The notes: generated by a model from the sequence alone, not told the origin. Numbered from the stretch's first letter, positions 1 to 7,668 are shown. The stretch is DNA of 35,821 nt from Acidobacteriota bacterium (GCA_021325515.1 JAJPHC010000046.1:1-35821), one strand, 5' to 3'. Numbers and translations: made by a program.

Positions 1-300
1 AGATCCGGGCTCGCGGTGAGCGGTTTCGATGTGGGCATCGTCGGACTGAATTCTCCCATCACCGCGAGCCCGCGCCACCGCGAGCCCGCGCGCCCAAGTA
101 AGATCCGTGCTCGCGGTGAGCGGTTTCGATGTGGGCATCGTCGGACTGAATTCTCCCATCACCGCGAGCCCGCGCCACCGCGAGCCCGCGAGCCCAAGTA
201 AGATCCGTGCTCGCGGTGAGCGGTTTCGATGTGGGCATCGTCGGATTGAATTCTCCCATCACCGCGAGCCCGCGCCACCGCGAGCCCTCGCGCCCAAGTA
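1..300. repeat. Three tandem 100-bp repeat units
   Basis: Three near-identical units of exactly 100 bp begin at 1, 101 and 201, each opening with AGATCC, and the same hexamer recurs at 301 where the repeat meets the downstream gene. Each unit holds an inverted repeat, CTCGCGGTGA pairing with TCACCGCGAG (10-19 and 59-68 in unit 1), plus CCGCGAGCCCGCG motifs. The units differ by only a few substitutions. The last unit supplies the TAAGAT -10 box proposed for the aldo/keto reductase. The array may continue left of the window. An open frame crosses unit 3 into the reductase, but I treat it as non-coding. Confidence 0.95.
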
Positions 301-304
301 AGAT
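299..304 (+). promoter_or_regulatory. -10 box TAAGAT, leaderless-type start
   Basis: TAAGAT ends 7 nt before the ATG at 312 and no Shine-Dalgarno lies between them. This is one of several starts in the window with this geometry. No clear -35 is visible. The same hexamer occurs at each repeat-unit junction (99-104, 199-204). Confidence 0.45.
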
Positions 305-311
305 CCCCTCC

Positions 312-1292
312 ATGAAATTCACCCGCCTCGGCAACACCGGACTCACCGTTTCCCGTCTCTGTCTCGGCTGCATGACCTATGGATCGTCCTCGTGGCGGCC
401 GTGGATCCTGGAGGAAGAACAGGCGCGGCCGTTTTTTCAGCGCGCGGTCGAAGCCGGCATCAACTTCTTCGATACGGCCGACATGTATTCGCTCGGCGTG
501 AGTGAGGAGGTGACCGGGCGTGCTCTGCGCGACTTCGCGAAGCGCGAGGAAGTCGTCATCGCGACGAAGGTCTTCTTCCCGATGACGCAGGGTCCGAACA
601 TGGGCGGGCTGTCGCGGAAGCACATCATGAGCGCGATCGATGCATCGCTGCGGCGGCTCGGGACCGACTACGTCGATCTCTATCAGATTCACCGCTTCGA
701 TCCGGCAACGCGGATCGAGGAGACGCTCGAGGCTCTGCACGATGTGGTGAAAGCGGGGAAGGCGCGGTACATCGGCGCATCGAGCATGTACGCGTGGCAG
801 TTCGCGAAGATGCTGGCGGCCTCGGACGCGCATGGCTGGACGCGCTTCGTCAGCATGCAGCCGCACTACAACCTGATCTACCGCGAGGAGGAGCGCGAGA
901 TGCTGCCGCTCTGCGTCGATCAGGGAGTGGGCGTCATTCCCTGGAGTCCGCTGGCGCGCGGATTCCTCGCCGGCAACCGGACGCGCGACAAGCAGGGGGC
1001 GACCTCGCGTTCCGTCACGGACGACTACGCGCATCAGATGTACTATGCCGCGTCGGATTTCACGATCGTCGATCGCGTGGTGGAACTGGCTGGGAAGAGG
1101 GGAGTCACGCCGGCACAGATCGCGCTGGCCTGGGTTCTCAACCGTCCCGGCGTGACCGCGCCGATCGTTGGTGCGTCGAAGTTGGAGCAACTCGAACAGT
1201 CCATCGCTGCCGTGGAGATCGTACTCGATGCCGCAGAAATGTCATTCCTCGAAGAGCCATACGTGCCGCATCGCGTGCTGGGGCATCACTGA
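312..1292 (+). CDS. Aldo/keto reductase
   Basis: A 326-residue soluble NADPH-dependent oxidoreductase of the aldo/keto reductase superfamily (TIM barrel), in the branch of YajO/YdhF-like single-domain enzymes. The family's catalytic tetrad can be placed: D54 and Y59 in FFDTADMYS, K86 in VIATKVFF and H127 in LYQIHRFD. The substrate cannot be told from sequence; aldehydes or ketones are the family norm. I chose the ATG at 312 because MKFTRLGNTGLTVS is the usual N-terminus of the family. The open frame extends upstream to 207, but that part is repeat sequence. The TGA stop overlaps the apaG start by one base, which implies co-translation. Confidence 0.95.
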   Translation: MKFTRLGNTGLTVSRLCLGCMTYGSSSWRPWILEEEQARPFFQRAVEAGINFFDTADMYSLGVSEEVTGRALRDFAKREEVVIATKVFFPMTQGPNMGGLSRKHIMSAIDASLRRLGTDYVDLYQIHRFDPATRIEETLEALHDVVKAGKARYIGASSMYAWQFAKMLAASDAHGWTRFVSMQPHYNLIYREEEREMLPLCVDQGVGVIPWSPLARGFLAGNRTRDKQGATSRSVTDDYAHQMYYAASDFTIVDRVVELAGKRGVTPAQIALAWVLNRPGVTAPIVGASKLEQLEQSIAAVEIVLDAAEMSFLEEPYVPHRVLGHH

Positions 1293-1675
1293 TGTCTGAC
1301 ACCACGACACGCGGCATCCGCATCGAAGTGGAGAGCACGTTCATCCCCGAGCGCAGCGATCCCGTTCAGGACTACTACTTCTTTTCCTACCACGTGCGGA
1401 TTTCGAATGTGGGAGGGGAAACCGCGCAGCTCATGAGCCGCGAGTGGATCATCACCGACTCCGATGCGAATGTGGAGAAAGTGGAGGGGCCGGGCGTCGT
1501 CGGTGAGCAGCCGTTGCTTCGCCCGGGGATGGTGTTCGAGTACACGAGCTTCTGTCCGCTGCGGACCTCCGTCGGCTCGATGCATGGCGCGTACTTCATG
1601 CAGACTCCGGCAGGCGATACCTTCCGTGCGGAAATTGCGCCGTTCACTCTCGCGGTTCCTGGTGTCGTCAACTGA
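1292..1675 (+). CDS. apaG: ApaG domain protein (Co2+/Mg2+ efflux protein ApaG)
   Basis: A 127-residue protein of normal ApaG length and sequence. It starts MSDTTTRGIRIEVESTF and carries the family's core YYFFSYHVRISNVG, LMSREWIITD and PGMVFEYTSFCPL. ApaG folds as a fibronectin-III-like beta sandwich. It is named for a link to cobalt and magnesium tolerance in enterobacteria, but its biochemical role is not settled. The start overlaps the reductase stop (TGATG). The next gene begins 2 nt after this stop, so the three genes are probably one operon. Confidence 0.95.
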   Translation: MSDTTTRGIRIEVESTFIPERSDPVQDYYFFSYHVRISNVGGETAQLMSREWIITDSDANVEKVEGPGVVGEQPLLRPGMVFEYTSFCPLRTSVGSMHGAYFMQTPAGDTFRAEIAPFTLAVPGVVN

Positions 1676-1677
1676 TC

Positions 1678-3306
1678 GTGTCCAACCGGTCCTTTCTCCC
1701 GCTGTTCTTCATCGGCCTCGCGCTGGTGCTGGTCGCTGCGATCGGCTTGCGCATCCGTTCTTACAATCGCGAGTCCGCAGAGAGCACGGACGGTGCGAGT
1801 GCATCCGAGAGCGCCGCTCCGCAGAACGAGACGCAGGGACATGCGAGTGGGATCGTGAGTCCGTCGTCCGAGGGGACGCAGCCTGCGGGCGTGGGGATCG
1901 TGACTCCTGTGCCGAATGCGACCGCAGCGCCCGTCACCGTGTCGTCTGCTTCGCGCGAACAGAGATTCGCGGAGGCGCTTGCCGCAGCGCAGCGGGAGGG
2001 CGGCGTGCAGCAGCAAAAGACTGCGGCACCGCGCGCGGCGTCCGCGCCGGCGCCCGCCGTATCGAAACCGATGGGTGCGCCGAAGAGCGAGCCCGGGTTG
2101 CTCTCACGCATCGGCACCGCGATCTCGAATGCGTTCGGCGGCAGCAGCAGCGCGCGGCCCGCGCAGCCGCAGGCCTCATCACCATCGCCGCAGAACAACT
2201 CGCAGAAATCAGGCGGCGATACGCCGGACCGACCGAAGGTCAAGGATCCGACTTCGGATACGAGCCCGCCTCAACTGCTCGGCGTCATCTTTCAGCCGCC
2301 GGTGATCAACGACGGTCAGGAGACGGCGGCAATCATCACCGCGACCGACGATCTTTCCGGCATCCGCAACATCGCGGGGAGCATCGCGAGTCCGAGCGGC
2401 AAGGCTCTGCAGGGATTCGCGGCGCAGCGTGAATCTCCCGAGTCGAACCGCTACGTGGCGCGCATCGCGGTGCCGAAGGGGTGCGAGCAGGGACTGTGGC
2501 GCATCAACTTCATCAGCATCACCGACAACGCGGGCAACACGACGAACGTCAACTCGAGCTGGAACGGCGGCGTCGGTTTCACGGTGAATTCCGAGAGCGG
2601 CGACAGCACGCCGCCCGTTCTGCGCAGCGCGTATCTCGAGCGCCGCAGCATCAACGGCGGCGAGAAGGACACGCTGTTCGTCCAGGCCTCGGATGACAAG
2701 TCCGGTGTCGCGATGGTGAGCGGCGTTTTCCAGAGTCCGAACAAGTCGGCGCGGATCGGCTTCGGCTGCAGGGCCACCGATCCGGAGAACTTCGTCTGCG
2801 ATGTCGTCGCGATGAAGACCGCGGACTGCGGCGACTGGCAGCTCGAGCAGATTCAGATGCAGGACAAGGCGCAGAACCAGTCGACGTTCCGCTACACCGA
2901 CAACGCGGTCGTCGCGCCGGTCAAGATGAACATCATCGCCGACAAATGCGACAGTACGCCGCCGAACATCGAATCGCTTTCGCTCGATCCGCTCATGACG
3001 ACGGCGAACGGCGTCGTGAATGTCACGGCCATGGTGACGGATGACATCTCCGGAGCAGCGAGCGTGAGCGGTACCGCGGCGGGCCCTCCGGGCGATGATG
3101 GCCAGCCGCCGAAGGTTTACTTCCCGATGAGGCAGTCACCCGACAATCCGCAGATCTGGACCGGCGAGATCAAAGTGCCGCAGGACGCTGCGAAAGGCCT
3201 CTGGTCGATCGTCTGGATGTCGGCGCTCGACAAGTCGAACAACACGCGCTACTTCACCCCGGCCGATGCCGTCCTGAAGAATGCGCCGAAGTTCACTGTG
3301 AGATAG
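1678..3306 (+). CDS. Membrane-anchored protein with three Ig-like modules
   Basis: A 542-residue protein with a GTG start 2 nt after apaG. Residues about 5-25 form a hydrophobic signal anchor. A low-complexity linker rich in Ala, Ser, Pro and Gln runs to about residue 190. Three related modules of about 110 residues follow, each opening with an SPP or STPP motif (about 198, 315 and 435) and carrying a T/SDD-SG motif (TDDLSGI, SDDKSGV, TDDISGA). This is typical of extracellular Ig-like beta-sandwich repeats. Paired cysteines in modules 1 to 3 suggest disulfides. It probably stands in the periplasm or on the surface. No enzymatic motif is visible and its link to the two upstream genes is unclear. 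Confidence 0.85.
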   Translation: MSNRSFLPLFFIGLALVLVAAIGLRIRSYNRESAESTDGASASESAAPQNETQGHASGIVSPSSEGTQPAGVGIVTPVPNATAAPVTVSSASREQRFAEALAAAQREGGVQQQKTAAPRAASAPAPAVSKPMGAPKSEPGLLSRIGTAISNAFGGSSSARPAQPQASSPSPQNNSQKSGGDTPDRPKVKDPTSDTSPPQLLGVIFQPPVINDGQETAAIITATDDLSGIRNIAGSIASPSGKALQGFAAQRESPESNRYVARIAVPKGCEQGLWRINFISITDNAGNTTNVNSSWNGGVGFTVNSESGDSTPPVLRSAYLERRSINGGEKDTLFVQASDDKSGVAMVSGVFQSPNKSARIGFGCRATDPENFVCDVVAMKTADCGDWQLEQIQMQDKAQNQSTFRYTDNAVVAPVKMNIIADKCDSTPPNIESLSLDPLMTTANGVVNVTAMVTDDISGAASVSGTAAGPPGDDGQPPKVYFPMRQSPDNPQIWTGEIKVPQDAAKGLWSIVWMSALDKSNNTRYFTPADAVLKNAPKFTVR

Positions 3307-3316
3307 GCGAGCAGGC

Positions 3317-3982
3317 TCACTGGCTCCAGGTCTTCGACAGGCGGTGCTTCGGCACTTCCGGCACTGGGCGGTCGTAGTGCGAGGTGTCGTTGAAGAGCGT
3401 GAGGCGCGCGTGTGCTGCGTCCTTGAAGTCGAGGATGTTGAGCGCTGCGGGACTCTGATCGAGGCGGTCGCGATACTTCCTCGGATCGAATCCGAGGATC
3501 GAGCTGAGCAGCAGGCGGATCGTTGCCTTGTGCGAGACGACGAGGATCGCGCTGTCCTTGTGCCGTTCGACGAGATCGAGTAGCGCAGGAAGGGCGCGAG
3601 CCGTCACCGCGAGGCCGCTCTCGCCGCCGACGGGAGAGAATGTGTACGGATCCTCTTCGTACCGCGCATATTCGATGGGGAATTGTCGTTCGACTTCCGC
3701 GCGAGTCCTTCCTTCCCAACGGCCGTGATTGATTTCGCGGAGGCCGTCGACGGGAGTGATCGGGAGCGCGTGCGACTCGCTTGCGATCTCGGCCGTCGTG
3801 ATCGTGCGCCGCATCGGCGATGCGTACACTGCCGAGAGAGATTCACCTGCGAGACGGATTCCGAGAAGCCGAGCCTGTTCGCGGCCTGCTTCGGAAAGGA
3901 GCACGTCGGTCGCGCCGGCAAAGCGGTCTTCCGCGGTGAGCTCCGTGGCGCCGTGGCGGACGAGGAACATTCGCGTCGTCAT
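3317..3982 (-). CDS. Histidine phosphatase family protein (phosphoglycerate-mutase-like)
   Basis: A 221-residue cytoplasmic phosphatase of the histidine phosphatase superfamily (GpmB/CobC/PhoE branch). The RHG motif places the phospho-accepting H10 with R9. R58 (YASPMRRT), E83 (LREINHGRWEG) and the second catalytic H151 (VVSHKATIR) complete the pocket. Substrates of this branch range from phosphoglycerate and sugar phosphates to alpha-ribazole phosphate, and sequence alone does not decide. The ATG is preceded by TAAACT with a 6-nt gap and no Shine-Dalgarno, so the message may be leaderless. It converges with the Ig-like gene, with only 10 nt between the stops. Confidence 0.93.
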   Translation of the reverse strand: MTTRMFLVRHGATELTAEDRFAGATDVLLSEAGREQARLLGIRLAGESLSAVYASPMRRTITTAEIASESHALPITPVDGLREINHGRWEGRTRAEVERQFPIEYARYEEDPYTFSPVGGESGLAVTARALPALLDLVERHKDSAILVVSHKATIRLLLSSILGFDPRKYRDRLDQSPAALNILDFKDAAHARLTLFNDTSHYDRPVPEVPKHRLSKTWSQ

Positions 3983-3988
3983 GCGACG

Positions 3989-3994
3989 AGTTTA
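3989..3994 (-). promoter_or_regulatory. -10 box TAAACT for the histidine phosphatase
   Basis: On the minus strand TAAACT lies 6 nt upstream of the phosphatase ATG, which would put the transcription start at or next to the A of ATG. It sits just beyond the proposed small-RNA terminator, consistent with a fresh transcription unit. Confidence 0.5.
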
Positions 3995-4004
3995 CCGCCT
4001 TAAG

Positions 4005-4242
4005 GTAAAAAGGAAGAGGCCCGCGGTCTCTGGTTCCGCGGACCCTTTCTCGGTTCGTTGACAGCTACCAGAGAGCATCCGAACCGACTTGTGCGCCTCG
4101 CGAATCCCTTTGCTTTCCGAGGCTGTATGCGATCCGTTGGCAGCTGCAAAGGAGCATTCGGATCACCGCTCCGGCGTTCCACGCTACCCCGAAGCATCCC
4201 GCAGTTCGTTGACATCGGCGCGGCGCATCCGAACTGAAGGTG
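4005..4242 (-). ncRNA. Candidate structured small RNA with repeated hairpins
   Basis: The 328-bp gap between ppa and the phosphatase contains no convincing ORF but holds repeated hairpins on the minus strand. Three share one plan, at 4236-4202, 4164-4131 and 4086-4051: a 6-7 bp stem (CAGTTCG/CGAACTG, GATCCG/CGGATC, CGGTTCG/CGAACCG) around a 21-22 nt loop that starts RATGC and ends TGYCAA. A fourth degenerate copy lies at about 4202-4170. A different hairpin, GCCTCG/CGAGGC, lies at 4123-4095. The stems differ in sequence yet still pair, while the loop ends are conserved, which is the mark of selected RNA structure. A promoter lies just upstream (4249-4277) and an intrinsic terminator at the end. 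I recognise no Rfam family. A CsrA-type sponge is conceivable because GGATG recurs, but this is speculation. Confidence 0.6.
4007..4044 (-). terminator. Intrinsic terminator, minus strand
   Basis: On the minus strand GGTCCGCGG pairs with CCGCGGGCC (9 bp, one U-G wobble) around a 9-nt loop, followed by the U-rich TCTTCCTTTTT. On the plus strand the wobble becomes an A-C mismatch, so the element is built for minus-strand transcripts: the candidate small RNA, or ppa read-through. Confidence 0.65.
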
Positions 4243-4248
4243 AGGAGC

Positions 4249-4277
4249 AATATGGTGCCGCGGTTGGAGTTTGCCAA
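4249..4277 (-). promoter_or_regulatory. Sigma70-like promoter for the candidate small RNA
   Basis: On the minus strand TTGGCA (4277-4272) and CATATT (4254-4249) are separated by exactly 17 bp, predicting a start near 4242, immediately before the first hairpin. It lies inside the gap after ppa and has no downstream start codon with a usable ORF. Confidence 0.5.
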
Positions 4278-4310
4278 GAGGGTGGCGAAGAAAAAAATGG
4301 GCGCTGGGAG

Positions 4311-4853
4311 TCAGCTCAATCTCAACGCATCCCGGTTCTTCGAATACAGATCGATGGCTTCCTGGATCACCCGCAGGGCGTCGTCGCGATCGAGGAAGTG
4401 CTCCACTTCGACGATCTTGTTCTCGAGCACTTTGTAATCCTGAAAGAAGCGGCTCACTTCGGTCATCCGGTGTGGCGCGAGCTCGGTGATCGAGTTGTAA
4501 TGGACGTACTCCGGATCGTTGGCGTGGACGGCGATGATCTTGTCGTCCGCCTCTCCCTGATCGCGCATCTTCATCACGCCGATGGGCTTGGCGAGCATGA
4601 CCGAGAGCGGCACGACGGGCTCCTGCCCGAGGACGAGCACGTCGAGCGGATCGTGATCTTCGCAGTAGGTTTGAGGGATGAAGCCGTAGTTTGCCGGATA
4701 CTGGACGGAGCTGAAGAGAACGCGGTCGACGCGAATGAGGCCGCTCTTCTTGTCGAGCTCGTACTTCGTCTTCGACCCCTTCGGGACTTCGATGACGACG
4801 GGAACGAGATGCGGCGCGTCAGTACCGAGAGCGACGTCGTGCCATGGATGCAT
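4311..4853 (-). CDS. ppa: Inorganic pyrophosphatase, family I
   Basis: A 180-residue cytoplasmic enzyme that hydrolyses pyrophosphate to two phosphates and so pulls biosynthetic reactions forward. The family I signature is present as [12 protein letters not shown], with metal-binding D66, D68 and D71, and the second acidic pair D98/D103 ([10 protein letters not shown]). Other conserved active-site stretches are [13 protein letters not shown] and YPANYGFIP. The length is normal. Its ATG sits 6 nt after TACACT with no Shine-Dalgarno, so it may be leaderless. Just after the stop, a weak GCTG/CAGC hairpin with a T-run (minus strand, about 4315-4290) could act as a weak terminator. Confidence 0.97.
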   Translation of the reverse strand: MHPWHDVALGTDAPHLVPVVIEVPKGSKTKYELDKKSGLIRVDRVLFSSVQYPANYGFIPQTYCEDHDPLDVLVLGQEPVVPLSVMLAKPIGVMKMRDQGEADDKIIAVHANDPEYVHYNSITELAPHRMTEVSRFFQDYKVLENKIVEVEHFLDRDDALRVIQEAIDLYSKNRDALRLS

Positions 4854-4859
4854 GCCGAC

Positions 4860-4865
4860 AGTGTA
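4860..4865 (-). promoter_or_regulatory. -10 box TACACT for ppa
   Basis: TACACT on the minus strand lies exactly 6 nt before the ppa ATG. It overlaps the end of a palindromic repeat, so the repeat insertion contributes part of the promoter region. No -35 resembling TTGACA is visible. Confidence 0.5.
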
Positions 4866-4946
4866 GGACAGGCGCCCTCGCCTGTCCCATCAGGCGCCCC
4901 CGCCTGTCCCGAATGACACCCGACAGGCGAGGGCGCCTGTCGTACA
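4862..4946. repeat. Palindromic repeat cluster (ACAGGCG family)
   Basis: A 25-bp sequence at 4862-4886 is repeated in inverse orientation at 4922-4946 with one mismatch. Each arm is itself a hairpin, GACAGGCG/CGCCTGTC around a 4-nt loop. A third shorter copy (CAGGCG/CGCCTG) lies between them near 4891-4907. This resembles REP/BIME-like mosaics. It occupies the divergent gap between ppa and the S1 gene. Confidence 0.9.
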
Positions 4947-4992
4947 TTCAGAGGAAGAAATCCCGGGGCTCCAGGGTTGCAGCGATGTCCTG

Positions 4993-5021
4993 TTCACTCG
5001 CGTGAGGAGATCGGATAAGAT
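4993..5021 (+). promoter_or_regulatory. Promoter for the S1-domain gene
   Basis: TTCACT (4993-4998) and TAAGAT (5016-5021) are 17 bp apart, predicting a start near 5029 and a leader of about 40 nt. AAAGGT at 5052-5057 could serve as a distant Shine-Dalgarno. Confidence 0.45.
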
Positions 5022-5069
5022 ACGCGCCCCACGATTCACGCACTTCCATCGAAAGGTAACAACAATCCC

Positions 5070-6461
5070 ATGACGCAAACGAGAGACAACGCTGAGGCAA
5101 ACAGCTTTGCCGAGGCGTTCGAGGCGAGCCTGAATTTCAAGACTCCGGAGCAGGGTGACCTGCTGAAAGGCCAGATCGTATCGATCTCCGGCGACGACGC
5201 GTTCGTCTCGTACGGTGGCCCTTCAGAGGCCGTAATGGCCGCAGCGGAGCTCGATGGGCTCGACATCGGTGACACGGTCGAAGGGACTGTGGTCAAGACT
5301 TCGCCCGAGATCCGCATCTCGCGCAAGATGATCAAAGGCAAGGCATCGCTCGATGCTCTTCGCCAGATGTACGAGAACCATCTTCCCGTCGAAGGGAAAA
5401 TCACCGGCCGGAACAAAGGCGGCTTCGACGTCAGCGTCAGCGGCCTCCGCGCCTTCTGCCCGCTTTCTCAGATTGCCCTCGGCAAGATCGAGAACCCGGA
5501 TGCCTTCCTCAACCAGACGTACGACTTCCGCGTCACCGAGATGTCGGATGACGGCCGCCGCATCGTCGTCTCGCGCGCAGCACTTCTGAAAGAAGCTGCC
5601 GCGCATCGCGCCGAAGAGACGCGCAAGGCCGTCGTGCCCGGCGCCGAGCTCACCGGCCGCGTGAAGACCATCACCCCGTTCGGCGCCTTCGTCGATCTCG
5701 GCGGTGTCGATGGACTGCTGCACGTGTCGGAGATGTCGCGCCGCCGCGTGACCGATCCGAAAGAAGTCGTGCAGGTCGGACAGGAAGTTCATGTCAAAGT
5801 CATCAAGGTCGACAACGACGGCAAGCGCATCTCGCTGTCGATGAAAGATCAGGAGCCGGATCCCTGGGGTGATGTCGCCGATCGTTATCCGGTTGGCGCG
5901 CAGTTCACAGGCCGCATCGTCCGCTCGACCGACTTCGGATACTTCATCGAAGTCGAGCCGGGTCTCGACGGTCTCGTCCATCTCTCGCAGCTTCCGTTCG
6001 GCGTGAAGCCGGGCGATGAGTCGGTGCAGATCGGCTCGACCGTCACCGGCTGGGTCCGCGAAGTGGATCCGTCGCGCAAGCGCCTCTCGCTTTCGCTCCG
6101 CGAAGTTGCGGTGAGCGATCCGTGGGAAGCCGCCGGCCAGAAGTACGGAATCGGCAAAGTCGTCGAAGGTACGGTCGATCACACCGGCGCGCCGGGCGTG
6201 TTCGTACAGCTCGAGCCGGGACTGACGGGTCTCATCCCGAACTCCGAGCTCGCCGGTGCCGAGCATCCGGAAGGCGAGCGCCTCATGGTGCGCATCATGT
6301 CGATCGACGTGACGCGCAAGCGCATTTCGCTGAGCCACGAGGCCGCGAAGGCCGCCGCGGAGCGCGAGGAGTACAGCAAGTTCATGGAAGAGCGCGGCGA
6401 AGCGGAAGGAAAGAGCGCGATGGCGCTCGCCTTCGAGCGCGCGATGAGCAAGCGGAACTAG
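5070..6461 (+). CDS. S1 RNA-binding domain protein (30S ribosomal protein S1-like)
   Basis: A 463-residue protein with five S1-type OB folds in a row: a degenerate first domain (about 28-90), then about 103-172, 190-260, 275-347 and 362-428. The third has the classic ITPFGAFVDLGGVDGLLHVSEMS signature and domains end in typical KRISLS motifs. The C-terminal tail (about 430-463) is charged and helical. This is the architecture of ribosomal protein S1 or a close paralogue, which unfolds mRNA and helps it dock on the ribosome. If leaderless messages are common here, S1 dependence would be interesting. The unit stands alone, with its own promoter and a strong terminator. I cannot tell whether it is the genome's only S1. 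Confidence 0.9.
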   Translation: MTQTRDNAEANSFAEAFEASLNFKTPEQGDLLKGQIVSISGDDAFVSYGGPSEAVMAAAELDGLDIGDTVEGTVVKTSPEIRISRKMIKGKASLDALRQMYENHLPVEGKITGRNKGGFDVSVSGLRAFCPLSQIALGKIENPDAFLNQTYDFRVTEMSDDGRRIVVSRAALLKEAAAHRAEETRKAVVPGAELTGRVKTITPFGAFVDLGGVDGLLHVSEMSRRRVTDPKEVVQVGQEVHVKVIKVDNDGKRISLSMKDQEPDPWGDVADRYPVGAQFTGRIVRSTDFGYFIEVEPGLDGLVHLSQLPFGVKPGDESVQIGSTVTGWVREVDPSRKRLSLSLREVAVSDPWEAAGQKYGIGKVVEGTVDHTGAPGVFVQLEPGLTGLIPNSELAGAEHPEGERLMVRIMSIDVTRKRISLSHEAAKAAAEREEYSKFMEERGEAEGKSAMALAFERAMSKRN

Positions 6462-6489
6462 TCACCAGGCAACACGCAACAGACAACAG

Positions 6490-6516
6490 GGCGGCCCTCA
6501 CGGGCCGCCTTTTTTG
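6490..6516 (+). terminator. Intrinsic terminator of the S1 gene
   Basis: GGCGGCCC (6490-6497) pairs perfectly with GGGCCGCC (6502-6509) around a TCAC loop and is followed by TTTTTTGTTT. It lies 28 nt after the S1 stop, and the converging pilT ends shortly beyond it. Confidence 0.95.
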
Positions 6517-6544
6517 TTTAGGGCAACTTCTTCCTGCTGCCGCC

Positions 6545-7600
6545 TCAGGCATTCGCGACGTCTTTGAACAGCTCCTTGTCGATCGCCTTGTCGTAGGCGG
6601 CGCGGCCGCTGATCTTTTTCTCTTCGTACAGGCGGCGGATCGAGCCGTCCATGTCGATCATCCCTTCCTTCACGCCGGTCTGAATCGCGCTCGTGATCTG
6701 CGGCGTCTTTCCTTCGCGGATCATGTTGCCGATCGCGGGCGACGCGAAGAGGATCTCCAGTGCGGCGACGCGCCCGCCGCCGATCTTCGGCAGCAGTTGC
6801 TGTGCCACGACCCCTCGAATCGTCTCGCCGAGGACGTTGCGGATGCCTTCCTGTTCGCCGGCGGGAAAGACGCTGATGATGCGGTCCATCGTTTTGGCCG
6901 CGTTGTTCGTATGCAGCGTGCCGAAGACGAGCGTCCCTTTTTCCGCGGCTGTCAGCGCCATCGAGATCGTTTCGAGGTCGCGCATCTCGCCGACGAGGAT
7001 CAAGTCGGGATCTTCGCGCCCGGCCGCCTTCAGCGCCTCCGCGAAGGACTTCGCATGATTGCCGATCTCGCGCTGATGGATGAGGCACTTCTTGTTCGGA
7101 TGCACGAACTCGATCGGATCTTCGATCGTGATGATGTGCAGCGCGCGCGTCTCGTTGATCAGATCGATGATCGATGCCAGCGTCGTCGATTTGCCCGAGC
7201 CGGTTGGACCGGTCACGAGCACGAGGCCGCTCTTCATCGCCGCGATGCGGCGCACCTGATCCGGCAGGCCGAGCTGTTCGATCGTCAGGATCTTCGTCGG
7301 AATGACGCGGAAGACCGCGCCTGCGCCGCGTTGCTGCCGGAAGAGGTTCACGCGAAAGCGCGACATGCCGGGAATCTCGTAGGAGAAATCGACGTCGCCG
7401 GTTTTCCTGAATTCTTCCCATAGGCGCGGAGTGGCGATCGGCTCGATCATGTCGTTGAAATCCGCTTCCGTCAGCATGCGGTAGCGGATCGTCTCGATCG
7501 AGCCCGATGCCCGCAGCATGGGCGGGCGGCCGACCGTCATGTGAAAGTCGGATGCACCACGATCGGTCATCAGCTTCAGGAAGCGATCGATCTTCTGCAT
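6545..7600 (-). CDS. pilT: Type IV pilus retraction ATPase PilT
   Basis: A 351-residue hexameric AAA-like ATPase of the PilT/VirB11 secretion superfamily, which depolymerises type IV pili for twitching motility. It has an N-terminal PAS-like domain (ASDFHMTVGRPPM, FRVNLFRQQRG), Walker A GPTGSGKST at about 131-139, the Asp box (TIEDPIEF), Walker B DLILVGEMRD at about 199-208 and the His box GTLHTNNAAKTMDR. I start it at the ATG at 7600, giving MQKIDRFLKLM. The frame is open further upstream, but that part encodes only the palindromic repeat. TACAAT lies 6 nt before this ATG, which supports the choice. Confidence 0.93.
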   Translation of the reverse strand: MQKIDRFLKLMTDRGASDFHMTVGRPPMLRASGSIETIRYRMLTEADFNDMIEPIATPRLWEEFRKTGDVDFSYEIPGMSRFRVNLFRQQRGAGAVFRVIPTKILTIEQLGLPDQVRRIAAMKSGLVLVTGPTGSGKSTTLASIIDLINETRALHIITIEDPIEFVHPNKKCLIHQREIGNHAKSFAEALKAAGREDPDLILVGEMRDLETISMALTAAEKGTLVFGTLHTNNAAKTMDRIISVFPAGEQEGIRNVLGETIRGVVAQQLLPKIGGGRVAALEILFASPAIGNMIREGKTPQITSAIQTGVKEGMIDMDGSIRRLYEEKKISGRAAYDKAIDKELFKDVANA

Positions 7601-7606
7601 CCGGAT

Positions 7607-7612
7607 ATTGTA
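7607..7612 (-). promoter_or_regulatory. -10 box TACAAT for pilT
   Basis: TACAAT on the minus strand is separated from the pilT ATG by 6 nt, the same geometry as at ppa, the phosphatase and the peroxiredoxin. No Shine-Dalgarno is present. Confidence 0.5.
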
Positions 7613-7633
7613 AGGGGCAGGCTGACGAGGGAA

Positions 7634-7662
7634 CGAAGTGCGGACGAAGCGTCCGCACTTCG
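7634..7662. repeat. Perfect palindrome of the GTGCGGACG family
   Basis: CGAAGTGCGGACG pairs with CGTCCGCACTTCG around a 3-nt AAG loop. The same core occurs at 11540-11701 and 26832-27014. No T-run follows on either strand. It lies between pilT and the next gene and could stall transcription or be a passive repeat. Confidence 0.9.
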
Positions 7663-7668
7663 CCATTG

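Noticed and set aside
16-311. Open frames across the 100-bp repeats, including an N-terminal extension of the reductase from 207
   Set aside because: They consist of repeat sequence only, and the reductase family starts at MKFTRLG.
4000-4277. Two short minus-strand ORFs in the ppa-phosphatase gap
   Set aside because: They run through the hairpin repeats in different frames, have no Shine-Dalgarno and show no recognisable protein; RNA structure explains the repetition better.
5223-6338. 371-codon frame antisense to the S1 gene
   Set aside because: Antisense shadow of a certain gene.
7601-7666. 22-codon N-terminal extension of PilT
   Set aside because: It is translated from the palindromic repeat; the ATG at 7600 matches the family start and has a -10 at the right distance.
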